The position numbers and the translations under genes are program-made. From contig MNCI01033682.1 of NCBI GenBank assembly GCA_015680685.1, forward strand, positions 562,979 through 626,978: a stretch of DNA of 64,000 nt, written 5' to 3'. This document shows, one piece after another, positions 45,331-56,740 of this stretch (positions within the stretch are counted from its first letter, which is position 1; each line of letters begins with the position of its first letter). This DNA comes from Gnetum montanum (lineage: Eukaryota > Streptophyta > Gnetopsida > Gnetales > Gnetaceae). The notes beneath the pieces were generated by a model that was not told the DNA's origin, ran no database searches, and saw only the letters and a list, made by a program, of their open reading frames with translations.

Positions 45331-45589
45331 TCACGACTTAGACAACATATTAGAACACCTAATGTAAAAGAATACAAGGATCTAAAATACAAAACTATTT
45401 AGGAATTTCATGGAGAATATTCTTTTAAGATAAAGATTAATTTTTAAGAGTGTTTCTAGTTTCTATGTAGTGTATAATGTCTTGGTATTGTTTATATCCT
45501 TATAAGTTAACTAAGCTAATATATTATGTATTTATGAGAATTATTAGCACTTCTTATGTTAAGTGAGATAAATGATCCTTAAAATAATT

Positions 45590-46030
45590 GGATTGGTAGG
45601 AAGACAAAAGGTAGCTAATGCATCAAGAAGCATATTTTCCAAATGATGAATATGCATGAGTAAACATTCATCAAATTGATAAAATTTTTTTTATCTAAGT
45701 TAAGATATGGTTGAAGGTGTTTAACCTTGTAAGCATATTCATTGTTTACTTGACATATAACTAATTGAGAATCAACATGAATGAAAATCCTTTTAATATC
45801 AAGTTGGCTTGCTAAAAGAAAACCTTGATTAAGACCTTCATATTTGACTAATTTATTTGTTTATTAAATATTAAATTTATAAGTTTGATAATAGGATTAA
45901 TATCTTTGTGATGAAGGATGAAAGCTATGATAGAACTTAGAGTTATGTGAGCATCATCAAAGTACAAGTGTGAATCAAAATCCTCATGTGTGAATGTTAT
46001 GGTTGGGATAGGAACGATTGCATTCTGACT
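45590..46030 (-). pseudogene. Element F second RNase H
   Basis: A 93-codon frame (45,848-46,129) includes HLYFDDAHITLSSIIAFILH. After a stop it continues as LVKYEGLNQGFLLASQLDIK, IFIHVDSQLVICQVNNEYAY and HLQPYLNLDKK. The family pattern is LYFDGA, NNxAEYEAL, GDSQLVxxQVxxEY and LxPY. Catalytic Asp residues of FDDA and VDSQ are kept. It lies just left of the element G insertion. Confidence 0.85.
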
Positions 46031-46077
46031 TATTTCCTTAAGATGATGTTGAATGGTTACATTAGATGATTCTAATA

Positions 46078-46082
46078 GTAGG
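46078..46082. other. Left target-site duplication GTAGG
   Basis: GTAGG immediately left of the element G LTR end, matching GTAGG at 55,386-55,390. Confidence 0.75.
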
Positions 46083-46924
46083 TGTGAGTGGCAAATACAA
46101 CTATGCTCAACCATATGACTCACAAGCATTCACACATGATCTTATCAAATTCCATGGATGGGACTAGTTGTGCATGTAGATCATTATGTCTTGATCACAG
46201 TTCGTTCTCTTCCCACTTGGAGTAGTGGTAGATTTGTTACATATGATTTAGTCCAAAGTGAAGCATACAATAATTGATGTTATTGCAGCCTTATGCTACT
46301 CCTAACAATAATAGAAAAATTAATTATTCAATCTAATTAATAGTCGAAAGTAAAGTCTAGACTAGCCTACATGTGATGAGTATATGTTCCTAACCTTTTG
46401 TACATGCCTTGGACTTCATGAAACTATCGTTGGGATTACCAAGTGTACTAATACTGGGAATACCAAACTATGACACTACTGGGTTACCAAGTAATTACAC
46501 TTAAGTTCTCATGATTAGTTGTAATGATAGAAACAATAAAGAATAATAAATGATAATCATTAACTAAAGAAAATAGTAAGCATTTAAGTATTTAATAATA
46601 ATAAAGTTAAGTGGACACTGCAATGATGGAAGTAATCATGATCTTTATTACCAAACATGTAATGTGTCCAAGTATGACACACTCGAATAGGATGTCATAA
46701 AACCACTTAACATCACATTGCAGGCATGCACTGCAAACAAACTAACAAAACTTCTCTATGTATACATCTAAAATCTATATCTAAACCATGCATCCAAGTG
46801 TTGTATTTATAGGGTAGCATGTATGAGGTGATATCAGATTCTCAACATAGGAGGTTATTCCCTGATATCATATACCCAATAACACGACTTCAATATCAAA
46901 GCCCTACCAAAACATGACTCATCA
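46083..46924 (-). repeat. Element G 3' LTR
   Basis: 842 bp, matching 54,528-55,385 throughout (e.g. ttatgctactcctaacaata, accaaactatgacactac). Minus start TGATGAGTCATG; end CCACTCACA, one base short of CTCATCA. Confidence 0.92.
46803..46812 (-). promoter_or_regulatory. TATA box in element G 3' LTR
   Basis: Minus CTATAAATAC about 112 bp into the LTR, conserved in the other LTR. It implies a short U3 and an R start near 46,780. Confidence 0.65.
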
Positions 46925-46936
46925 TACCCCCACAAC
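46925..46936 (-). promoter_or_regulatory. Element G polypurine tract
   Basis: The minus strand reads GTTGTGGGGGTA directly before the LTR start TGATGAG. It is short and interrupted by T, but in the expected place. Confidence 0.6.
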
Positions 46937-47149
46937 TAAATGAAAACTTGTCCTCAAGTTATACAAAATGAAGAATAAGTTCTTTATAAAATATTGGGAA
47001 GGTATGGAATTATCTCTAATAGACAAACAAACTATCTCTTTCATGTCGTGGTGGTGTTTTAGAAAAGAAAATGAACAAGACATGATAAAACAATAAAATT
47101 GGGGAAGCTATGTAGTTCTCAGAGGTAGTGGCTATTCCATTGGCTACTT

Positions 47150-49880
47150 TCCTTTGTCATCAAGCTTCTAGAATTTGTAACAATGTAGGAGAATTTATAA
47201 TGATTTAGGAGCAACTGCAACTTATCCTCCTTCATTCTTGGGTCATGCATTATCTAGGTTGATGATCCAATATGTGTTGGAATTGGCACATCCCATAGAC
47301 ATGGTAGCTGTGGGAACATCTAGTTGGCTTTCACATACCATGCCACGAACTACCTCTATTCCTCAAAATTCTTAGCATTTTCTCTTAATTCATGATAATC
47401 TATTAATCTTTTGGCCAATTCTAAAGCTACATCTCTTTGCCCATGGTAGTGAGCCTTAATTGTTTCTAGTTCGGAGTTTGCCACATGTAGTTTCTATAGA
47501 ACATCTTTCCTATCCACAAACTCTTTCTCATATAAAGTATAGGTGGTTGTTACTTGCTTTTCTAATTCATTTTTGGTCCAACCAACTATTAACATGGCAA
47601 GGTTAGCATAATGAAGGTTAGCTAACACCAAGTACTCCTTCAAATCCTCAATTTGTAGGTCTTTATTCACTTTTGCTTGGTGGATCAAGGCATAGTTATC
47701 CAAGATGGGCTACCAGTCAAGGTTCTCTACTAACATGAAACTAGTGCAAGCCTTTACCATCTAGATTTATTTTTTGTTGATTTGCTTGTATATGAAAATC
47801 TAGTCCTAGAAGTGCTCTTTCAACTTCTCTTTCTTTTTGGCCTCATTCTACCACATGCTTAGCTCAATTGCATACTTCTAATGTATAGTGTGTACCTCCT
47901 CCATTGAGAGGGTTCGGTTCTCTCTAGCCAATCTGCTTATGTCTTGGTTGACCCTCACTAGTTGCTCCCTCAACTGATGGATACTCTCCTCCAAGATGTT
48001 TTTCTACATTTCAATGGTGGAACCTTGCATTATTAGTAGCAAGCTACTTATTTTCCTCCTGGGTGGTGGTCAGTGCCTTCACATGAGTATATCCTTGGGC
48101 TTCAGTGGCTGAGGCATTTTAGGCTACTTTCTTCTCTTCCTGTTTCGCTACTTTATTACTCAATTAATTAGCCTAGCTACTCTATTTGAAACTGATCCAA
48201 CTGGTTAAGTGCAATGAATTGGAAAGGATTCCTTCTTTCAATCCTTATGGTGATAAGCTCTTGTTGTAATTAGTGTACCTTTACTTCTACATGCTCTACC
48301 CTGGTCTCTACCATGGCTAGTTTTCCTTTGGTGGCTATGATGTCGAATTGAACTACAATGACATTGCTAGGGATATTGAAGATTGTGTTCATGATTTACC
48401 TAGTTTGTAGTAGTCTATTGAGTGCATCCTCATGAGCTATAGGGGTCATTGAAGTCCCAACTAACATATGTGCATCTCTGGTTTTAGTTAAGTTCACCAA
48501 GGGCACAATAGGTAAATTAAAGGATTCTTTAATGTGGTATGTTATAACTTCTACTATGCCTACCACATCCTAGTACTACATGAACATAACTGTGGCATCC
48601 TCTCTAGTTTTGAGCACCACTTGAAAAGATGTGGCATTCTTGGAAATCTACAATGATCATTGGGCTTCTCCTCCTAATTGCAAAGAGATATATCCCCTTG
48701 ATGGATCAGTAGAGATTGTGGGCTAAAAAACAACATCAATGACTCAAAAGAGGCTGGATTTGTTCCTACTTATCTAGCTAAGAGTTTCAAGAATTTGCTA
48801 CAAATGGGTCATTGTGGGTCTATAATCCTACAATGATGGTGGTGGAACTTGTGGCTCTGGCCGTTGCTCTAGTTCTTGTTCTAGCTTCTGCTCTAGTTCT
48901 TGTTCTTGTTCCTTTTTTAGTTCCTATTCTTGCTCTTTACCAAGGTCTTTCCTTAGTGCTGTTGGTTTGAGCAACTTAGATAATGAAACATTTTAGGCCC
49001 TCCTAGGAATGTCATTGGTGTAACCTAGGATTCTAGCTTGCTTGCACAACTTCTTGATCAAGCAAGGGAATGGAAGTGTTAGCCTCCCTACCTTTCTTTC
49101 CTTGAACCACTATTGAATTTCCATGAAGTACAATTGGGAAAGGTTGGTGTTGTATTTTCCCATCAAGATTGCACTTTTCTCTAGCCACATCGGTTGATAT
49201 CTTGTTTAGCCATTTAGTGGGGAAGAGATGGTATGTAGTGATTTTGAAATAAATTTTCTCTTCTTGAGTTAGCACATTGTATATTTTTTCTTCCTTATTA
49301 TATGCCCATTTCAGCCCTAACTTTCTTATTTCTACATCATACCTTGTGGATAGGTGTGCTACCTTAGCCCTCACATTAGGTATGTTCAAAGCCTCTGCAA
49401 TAGCCTTGACTAAGAAAGAAACAAAGATTCTGCCAATGTTAAGGATGATGCCCTCCTCTTTATTGTGCCAAAATTAGTACATCTTACTAAGGTACCATTC
49501 ACCACATTCAGAAAGAATGTGCCATAAAGGCAATGCTTGAAGCTAAGTTTTGACCACCTTAAAGAAAAATTCCATAAATGGTCCAAAGTTCATTTCCATG
49601 ATGACCATGGTCAACATGGATCACTCCTGGATGGCTTGGAGGCATTCTTGGAACAATGTGAGGGGTTGTCCCTATGCTTGACCTTATGGTCCTGTAGCCT
49701 TTACCTAGACTAACTTCCCTATAATAGGGGCCTCTTGATGAATGTTAAGTGATTGGGCCTCCTATTTGTCATGCTTAGCTAGTGGACCTTATTCTCCTAG
49801 GTGGCCTTAACCACATCTCAAGCATTAGCTTACACCCTATGAAGGTCCTTCTTATCCTTCTCTTTTTGGAGCCATCTACA
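47150..49880 (-). pseudogene. Element G accessory ORF: unknown N-domain plus long coiled coil
   Basis: Starts around an ATG at about 49,878 (MAPKREG) just after a TTGTAG that could be a splice acceptor. Residues then give an unrecognised globular region, best open at 49,033-49,389 (118 codons): MNIPNVRAKVAHLSTRYDVE, ITTYHLFPTKWLNKISTDVA. A Gln/Glu/Leu repeat follows at 48,850-48,950 (EQEQELEQKLEQELEQ). Next is a long heptad-like C-terminus: EESIHQLREQLVRVNQDISR, LARENRTLSMEEVHTIH, LQIEDLKEYLVLANLHYANL, WTKNELEKQVTTTYTLYEKE, VANSELETIKAHYHGQRDVA, LIDYHELREKAKNFEE. Interrupted by stops. The N-domain layout faintly recalls the putative plant transposon protein family found in other plant LTR elements; that is a guess. 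Confidence 0.55.
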
Positions 49881-52049
49881 ATCAATCAAGGATCCTGGGT
49901 TACTAGGGTGTTTTTCATTTATCATCAATAGGTTTATACCTTACTCATATCATTAGTTCCATTAAGTTCTTAGTTCATGTGCTTGCAGAGTTAGAAAAAT
50001 TTCAAGAAAAATGCCCAAAAAGTGTTAACTTCTTTTATGATCCTTCTCAATTGACTTCTTTTCCATTTTGTATGACTTATAATGATGGTTATGATTCCTT
50101 AGGCAAGATAATTAAAGGTTCTAGCATACATACCACTGATTGTTCATTAAAATAATTAAGTTTTTAAACATTCTTATCCTTATAATACCTTTTGAGAGAT
50201 AGAAAATTTTGAAAAACTGGCACAAGTTTTCCACACAGGCACCCCTCCTCAACAAAATTGAACACTCTAGGATCAAACAGGTTCAAAAACCATGGAACTT
50301 AGAGTAGTATGGAGAAAGATATTGTGTATGGAATTTGGACGCTTAGAGCTCTTGATTGAGAGAGAAAAATGCAAAAAATCCCCAAAAAATAATTGATGAG
50401 AATGAGTTTTGAAGCATCGTGAGGGTCCTATTTATAGGTTTTTGTGGACTCAATATTGGGAGCCTTAAAATTGCATTTCATGGGGACATTCAACATGGAA
50501 AATGAAGCTATGTGATTGGTTGGAAGGTTTTATATAGATTCCAAAGTTCTAGGTTAAGTGAGAATACATATTTGGTCATCAATAATAATGTTGAAAAATA
50601 GAATCATAGGAATTAAAAGTTTTTGCAGATGTAAGAAAAGGATATTAAATCCATGTTATAGAATGGATAGGTTGTATGATAAGGGAAGGTTTTGAATTTA
50701 ACTTTTATGCACTTGGAAGGTTCAAGATGATGTGATTGTGTTAGACAAGTACAAGTTACAAAAGTTATACAAGTGGATCCTCCCCAAAGTAGGCTACAAC
50801 CTTTAATGCCCTTGTATAACCACACCTAAAAATGTCTATAGGCACCAAAGGGGTTGAATGCAATGCATACCTGTTAAGAAAAACACAAACGTTAGATCCA
50901 CCAATTTGAGAAAATAACTCTATGTTACACATAACCACAAGTTATGATCATATAGACAATGAGATGAGATGGATTTTAGAAAGGATTGTAGAAATTGTGA
51001 TGTACCATAGGCATAATGAGTCCTTATGTGTTATTAATGGTTAAAGTAATCATTATCCCTTCTTTCCAAGATTCAAACTAAGTCCAAACCATTTCCTAGT
51101 GACATCACATTATTTATATCTTTGATTGACAACCATAAGACTACCATCATTATAAAGAATAAGATCACTTGGCATTTTGTCAAAGGGGGAAGTTTATTCA
51201 TGGTACTTATTTTTTTTCTTTCTTTTTGATTTTTTTTGATTTTTGAGAAGTCACCAACCTTTAGGAATGGGTACATTTCTTTCTAGTGGGATCCTCAGAA
51301 ATTTATTCTGTGCTCTTTCATTTTATTTGTATATGTGTCAACCTTACCAAAGGACTACCTTCAAGCATGGGTAACATGTCTTTCTAGTCACATGGTAAGG
51401 AAGCACTTATTTTACTCTTACTTTCATTTTTTGTTAGATTTACAATGATATAATTACAACTTTAGCAACATGATAGAACATACAACAGTGATCAAAGAGA
51501 TTCCACAAGTTCCCTTGATGTCACATCCTTTACATTCCCACTTGGTTCTTTACTTTTCTATCTAGGCACAATGATTGCAAGTTTATTCTTAGTTTGACAA
51601 TGGAAAAGAATATCATTATGACCATGGTAAGAACCTCTTATTAATGGAATGGATGGATGGGTGATGTGGCCTCATTGTCTAGAGAATCTATCCCTCATGA
51701 CTTTGACAACATAGAGAAAACCTTACCTCAATGGGCTACATGATGTCACGTTATTCACAAACAAGATTACTGACAAAGGAAATGAAAACAAAGTGTGAAC
51801 AAAGAAAATTAAAAAATATAGGAGAAATTGGTATAAAAAATGAGAAAATGATAAAACATTGTTAGACAAAAAGATGAAAAACACTTATTAATTCTTGATT
51901 TAGGATGGAGCATCTTCCACATGACTAAGATTTTTGACCATGACAAGAATTAATAAGTGGGTAGGAAAGCTCCATGCATTTGTGAAACAATGTTAAAATT
52001 TCATTTTCAAGCCATTGGATATCTTCTAGTTTAGTGCAGCTATGTAGAT
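49881..52049 (-). other. Element G middle region, no recognisable coding
   Basis: No RT, RNase H, integrase or protease motifs on either strand. Plus-strand TGGTCATC and CTTTCTAGT phrases repeat (51,280 and 51,390). It could be spacer, intron-like sequence before the accessory ORF, or a worn insertion. Confidence 0.4.
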
Positions 52050-54240
52050 AGGTTGTTGCTCACACACTTGGTTTTGAAGTGTACGATGGATGAGAATAGG
52101 AGTTTTGTTAACTTTGTAGACATTTGGCCTATGAATAAATCCTTTATCATGATTAGTGATGTATGAATTCTTCTATCTCTTCACAATGCTAGATTCATCA
52201 TTTCTATCAAGTGTTGGAGTAATGATGGATGTTGGCCTTTGTGTAGGATTGGAGGACATTAGTTGTTAAAGGAAGGATGGTGCACTTGATTGGCATTGTG
52301 ATATTTTGGATGAGTTAGTAGGTCCACAAGTATTGTGCTTACGTGTGGGAACCATCCTAAAGAAAGGGCATTTCCAAGATTGTGGTGGGGATCTAATGGC
52401 ATTATCATTTCTATGTATGCTCATAGCACAAGTGGCATTCTTTCATTGATGTTGTGGTGTTTAACCTTCCTGTGTTGCTACTTGGAAAATGTGATGGAGA
52501 GGAGTATGAAAATATTGAGGAGGGTGATTGGTGTGAGGTGGTGACCTCATAGAAGATGTTTCAGGTTGATGATATTCAAGAGAGTGGTAGTAGTAATTTG
52601 AGGTAGAGGAAGTAGAAATAGTTGGGGAAATAAGTTGTTTAACGTAGTATCCAGACAAGTCTAGCTAACACTATGGGGAACACTAGTTTGATGATGGCCT
52701 CCCGCACAACTATGGGTTCTACCACTGCATTGGATGATAGTGTTGAGGCTGGTAAGAAGTCCCACTAGGATAGTGTAATTTGTTGTTATACTTTCTATAA
52801 TTACCTTGTGAAAAAGGTAGGTTCCTAGGCATTTGCTTTTGTATGAATTTGGGATTCAATGAAAAAGCCCAATACTCATATAGATGTAACATGACTGGGA
52901 AATAACCCTTTAGATGGTCATATAGTCTAATGTCACATCCATCATCTACTTCAGTGGTTAAGTCTATAGCCTCTTCTTCTATAGTAATTTCTCCTTTTTA
53001 TTGTTAAGTGTTCCTAGCTGTTTCTTGGTTCTTTTTCCTCCTTTTGTTGTGATCACTTGATTTTTTTTCCAGTAGTTTCTCCTCTATAGTTTCTACACAA
53101 GTTGTAACTTTATAATTTATCAATTCTAACATCTTATCTAACCTTGTTTCAAGCTCATTGATAGACTTTTGTACTGACAAGTTTTGTTGTGAAATCACCT
53201 CATCCAGAGTTGCCTCTTTTTCCTTATCATAGATATGGACCCTTTTCTTTTGAAGAGTTTGGTTCTAGTGATGTTTCTCAACATTCTCTTGTTTACATAG
53301 CTCTCCTTCTTCTTTTTCCACATGCTCAATTAGCCTTAGGATCTAATGGATTTCCAGTTCATATAATTGATCTTCAGCATATCTCCTAAGGGTCTCTCTC
53401 ATTTGACTACAAAGCCCATCTATGATGTGAAAAAGATGCTCTTCTTGAGAAAAAATATGGCCTGGACATCTAGACAGTAGAGAATAATATCTATCTAGGG
53501 CCATATCCAAGGGTTCATGTTGTTCTTATTTCCATCCTTGGATTCATTTCCTTAGGTTGAACACCCTCACATAGGTTTGGTATTATTCATTGAAGAGTTC
53601 TAGCATTGTGGATCATCAATGGATTGAATTTGGTTTCAACAATCTATACCACATTTCAACTTTGTCTATTAGTGTCCTTGGAAAGAGCTTAAGCTTTTGC
53701 TATCCACTTTCAATGTTTTGTAAGATGTAGGCATCATGGAAGGATTGTAAATGATGTTGTGGATCAGAATTATAGTCTCTCACAAATTTAGGAATGTTAT
53801 TCATATCAAGCCTTTTGATGCAACTTTCCTTGTGATGCCTGTGGGGTATTTTAGCTACTTCTATGATCTACATCATGCTCTTTGTGGTCAACAAGGGTTC
53901 ACTATCATCAAACTTGTCATGGTGAAAATTTCTCTATCTATTTGTTTGATTGTGATGATTTTGTCTATGCTCATTTTGATGTCTTTGATTTTTCCCTTTG
54001 GTTTGATTTCTATTTTTATTTCAATTCCAAAGTAGAGCTCGATCTCTACACCTACATTAATCCTTGTTAGAACTAGATGTTGAAGAGGAAGAGGAAGATG
54101 AGGAATTGGGAGAGTCACCATGGCTCCTAGAGTGTTCCCCATGGTCCCTTGATTTATCTTTTCTAGGTTTTGAGGAGGTCATAGGCCTTGAGGCCCTTCC
54201 CAATCAAGGACTTACTCCATCTCCTCTAATATTTATCTGC
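52050..54240 (-). pseudogene. Element G gag, Athila-like, broken
   Basis: N-terminal core near 53,800-53,440: RLDMNNIPKFVRDYNSDPQH, LQSFHDAYILQNIE, KLKLFPRTLIDKVEMWYRLL, ELFNEYYQTYVRVFNLRK, EPLDMALDRYYSLLSRCPGH and EEHLFHIIDGL. The pattern matches gag of element A (ESLDIAMERY, MHIMEGL), so the two share ancestry. A coil at 53,004-53,198 (VQKSINELETRLDKMLELIN) and a Pro/His/Ser-rich tail at 52,461-52,658 (PPHTNHPPQYFHTPLHH) follow. No zinc knuckle was seen. Confidence 0.8.
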
Positions 54241-54513
54241 CTTAGGTGAATGTAGTCCTTAAGTGTAGTTAGGATGATCATGAACATATGAAATTTTCAC
54301 ATGAGGTTGGTCACTCCAATCTTCTTCAATATATATCTCATTAGTTCTTCAATGAATGTTCTCTCCATACGATGCATTATTGCTTCCTTGTCAAAGAAAC
54401 ATTGTTGTTAGTTAATGATGTGTGTGACTTACTATTTTTTAAAAGATAAATCATTAATTTTTTTATAGTGATAATTTATGATATAACTAATCAAGATAAC
54501 TAGCATCATTTGT

Positions 54514-54526
54514 GGCAATGGTACCA
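54514..54526 (-). promoter_or_regulatory. Element G primer binding site candidate
   Basis: The minus strand reads TTGGTACCATTGC directly after the 5' LTR end CTCATCG. It starts TTGGTA like plant primer sites, but the tRNA is unclear (not a good iMet match beyond TGGTA). Confidence 0.45.
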
Positions 54527-54527
54527 A

Positions 54528-55385
54528 CGATGAGGGCCAAATACCCCTATGCTCAACCATACGAATCACAAGTGTTTACGCATGATCTAGTCAAATTCCA
54601 TGGATGGGACTAGTTGTGGCATCTAGATCATTATGTATTGATCATATTTTGCTATCTTCCCACTTGGAGTAGTGGTAGCTTTGTTACATATGGTTTAGTC
54701 CAAAGTAAGGCATATGATAAATGATGTTATTGTAGCCTTATGCTACTCCTAACAATAATAGAGAAATTAATTATTCAATCTGATTAATAGTGGAAAGTAA
54801 AGTCTAGACTAGCCTACATGTGATGAGTATCTATTCCTAACCTATCATACATGCCATAGACTTCATGCAACTACCGTTGGGATTACCAAGCATATTGTTG
54901 CTGGGCATACCAAACTATGACACTACTAGGTTACCAAGTAATTACACTTAAGCACTAATGATTAGTCATACTTATTTTTCTTAATGAAAGAAATAATAAA
55001 GAACAATGAATGATAATTATCAACTAAGGAAAATAATAAGCATTTAAGTAATTAACAATAATAAAGCTAAGTGGATGCTACACTGATGAAAGTAATCTCA
55101 ATCTTTATTTCCAAACATGTAACATGTCCAAGTACGTCGCACTCAAATAAAGATGTTGTACAATCACTTAACATCACACTATAGACACGCATTGGAAACA
55201 AACTAACAAAGTTTCTCTATGTCTACATCTAAAATATATATCCAAACCATGCACCCAAGTGTTGTATTTATAGGCTAGCATGGATGAGGCAATATTAGAT
55301 CCCTCACATCTGAGGTTGTGCCCCAATATTGAATATCCAATAATGCAAATCTAATATTGGAGGCCTACTAAAACATGACTCATTA
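54528..55385 (-). repeat. Element G 5' LTR
   Basis: 858 bp, the pair of 46,083-46,924. TATA box CTATAAATAC at 55,264-55,273. Substitutions scattered along its length, roughly 10-15% by eye, indicate an old insertion. Confidence 0.92.
55264..55273 (-). promoter_or_regulatory. TATA box in element G 5' LTR
   Basis: Minus CTATAAATAC in the context GCCTATAAATACAACACTTG, the same position as in the 3' LTR. It would drive the genomic RNA of element G. Confidence 0.7.
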
Positions 55386-55390
55386 GTAGG
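55386..55390. other. Right target-site duplication GTAGG
   Basis: GTAGG directly right of the element G 5' LTR; pairs with 46,078-46,082. Confidence 0.75.
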
Positions 55391-55439
55391 GTTAATGTAA
55401 GAAGATCTACTATGTCTTAACCCTCAATAGAATATTGAA

Positions 55440-55895
55440 AAATATAGGATAAGTAAAACTTGATTAATAGTGTTTTCCATTTTACCATGCAATTGTTATC
55501 GTAAGGATTAACAACTATGGATTGTGAGACATTATCATGACATATGATATAAATCTTTGTTTCCAGTAAGTAGTGTCTTCATTGTTTAAAGAGAAAAAAT
55601 AAAGACTAAAAAAGATTTTATATATTTTTATATCATGTTTTATAGCTTGAAAATGAATGAGAGATATAATAATCAAGAAGATCTACACCATCTTTACACC
55701 ATTGGCAAAGCATGATGGCAATAGAATAACTAGATTTGAAGAGATACCAACAAAAAGAAAAATAAAACTAAGGGAGATGAAGCACTAGAAAGTTGATTAA
55801 AGAATGTTTGATTGTATCAAGGACCTCTTAAAACTTCAAGTCCTAGTTAAAAGTTGTATATTTTTTGAGAAGATGAGATAGGGAATGAAATTGAT
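55440..55895 (-). pseudogene. Element F first RNase H, broken
   Basis: Minus reading with stops: ICILQG, LYSICFFICNLTNQFHSL, HLLKKYTTFN, EVLDTIKHSLINFLVLHLP, WYLFKSSYSIAIMLC, DGVDLLDYYIS, KYIKSFLVFIFSL. It aligns step by step with the Tat pattern GKLQYISRFI, LLKKxxPFxW, PPVLxPPxxxxPxxLYLSxxxxAxGAMLxQ, YYLSRTL. It ends at the element G insertion. Confidence 0.75.
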
Positions 55896-55899
55896 TGGT

Positions 55900-56740
55900 A
55901 AGGTTACATATGAAAAAACAAATGGAATAGAGTCAACCTTGTAAGATGCATATGTATTTAAGGAACTTGGGTAGTAGAAGGTCCAAAATTACTTTAACCT
56001 TATTAGGATATACTATAATATCATTATCTAGAACTAAGAATCCTAGCATTGTGCTTGTTTCTACACTAAAAATGCACTTTTTAAGATTTAGAGTAGGTTG
56101 TATTGGTCTCATTGAATTAGGAGTATGTCTAGATCAATGGTATTGTTTGTTGCTATGGTATATTTTATGGTTAGATTCTCCAAATAATCATGAAAGGTTT
56201 TGAATGCCATCACTAAATATAAATGTCATGACTCATTGATTTGTTTCTCTAAAATTCTTAAGTACAAAAGCAATCTTTGTATAGAAAAATGTTTCTCATG
56301 GGATCATAAAAGTTATAAAATGTTAATGTTTGGGATTGATTTGTATTTGGTTATAACTTAAGAAATTATCTATGAAGCTAAGTAACAAATGACTTATTAT
56401 TGTGTTTGTAAGTTGATCTCTGTTGGACAATGTCGAGTCATGTTTCAAGGTTATTTTGTTGAGATCATGAAAATTGATGCATATCCTAATGGCTCCATTT
56501 TTCTTAGGAATAACTATCATGTTATAAACTCATTCCAAGTAATTTATAGCATTGTATAAAGCTTGAGTTGTAAAGCTTGATGATCTCATCCTTAATGGAC
56601 AAGGCTAGATTAAATTTAATTTTTCTATAATTTTGTTTAACTAGCTTGAAATCCTACTTGAGAATGATGTTATGCTGGATAAAGACAAGGTCTAAATTAG
56701 CCATATCATTATATCCCTAAGCATAGGGAATAGAATTTTT
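55900..56740 (-). pseudogene. Element F reverse transcriptase, broken
   Basis: Minus reading: YNDMANLDLVFIQHNIILK, VKQNYRKIKFNLALSIKDEI (family YEDMPGLDxxIVxHxLPL, VKQKxRRxxPxxxxxIKEEV). A 65-codon open frame follows (56,323-56,520): IVIPKKNGAIRICINFHDLN, HLLLSFIDNFLSYNQIQINP. Further down come FHDYLENL and KKCIFSVETSTMLGFLVLDN, VYPNKVKVILDLLLPK. The YVDD box is unrecognisable. The opening motif marks it as Tat-type. Confidence 0.88.

Larger units (their letters stand above)
46083..55385 (-). mobile_element. Element G: complete LTR retrotransposon without pol
   Basis: 9.3 kb. LTRs at 54,528-55,385 (5') and 46,083-46,924 (3') are direct repeats with TGATGAG...CTCATCA-type ends on the minus strand. 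Each has a TATA box, and the G-rich PPT lies before the 3' LTR. Flanked by GTAGG duplications. The interior has an Athila-like gag (52,050-54,240) and a coiled-coil accessory ORF (47,150-49,880). No protease, RT or integrase motif was found on either strand between 46.9 and 54.5 kb, so it would have needed an autonomous partner, plausibly an Athila-like relative of element A. Confidence 0.88.
44560..56740 (-). mobile_element. Element F: Tat-like Ty3/gypsy pol split by element G
   Basis: Minus-strand RT (56,740-55,900) and first RNase H (55,895-55,440) lie right of element G. The second RNase H (46,030-45,590) and integrase (45,330-44,560) lie left of it. Removing 46,083-55,385 plus one copy of GTAGG would rejoin the RNase H-RNase H linker. 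It is a second dual-RNase-H element, clearly distinct in sequence from D. Confidence 0.85.

Noticed and set aside
51215-51245. T/A-rich run as terminator or poly(A) signal
   Set aside because: Simple low-complexity sequence with no associated gene.
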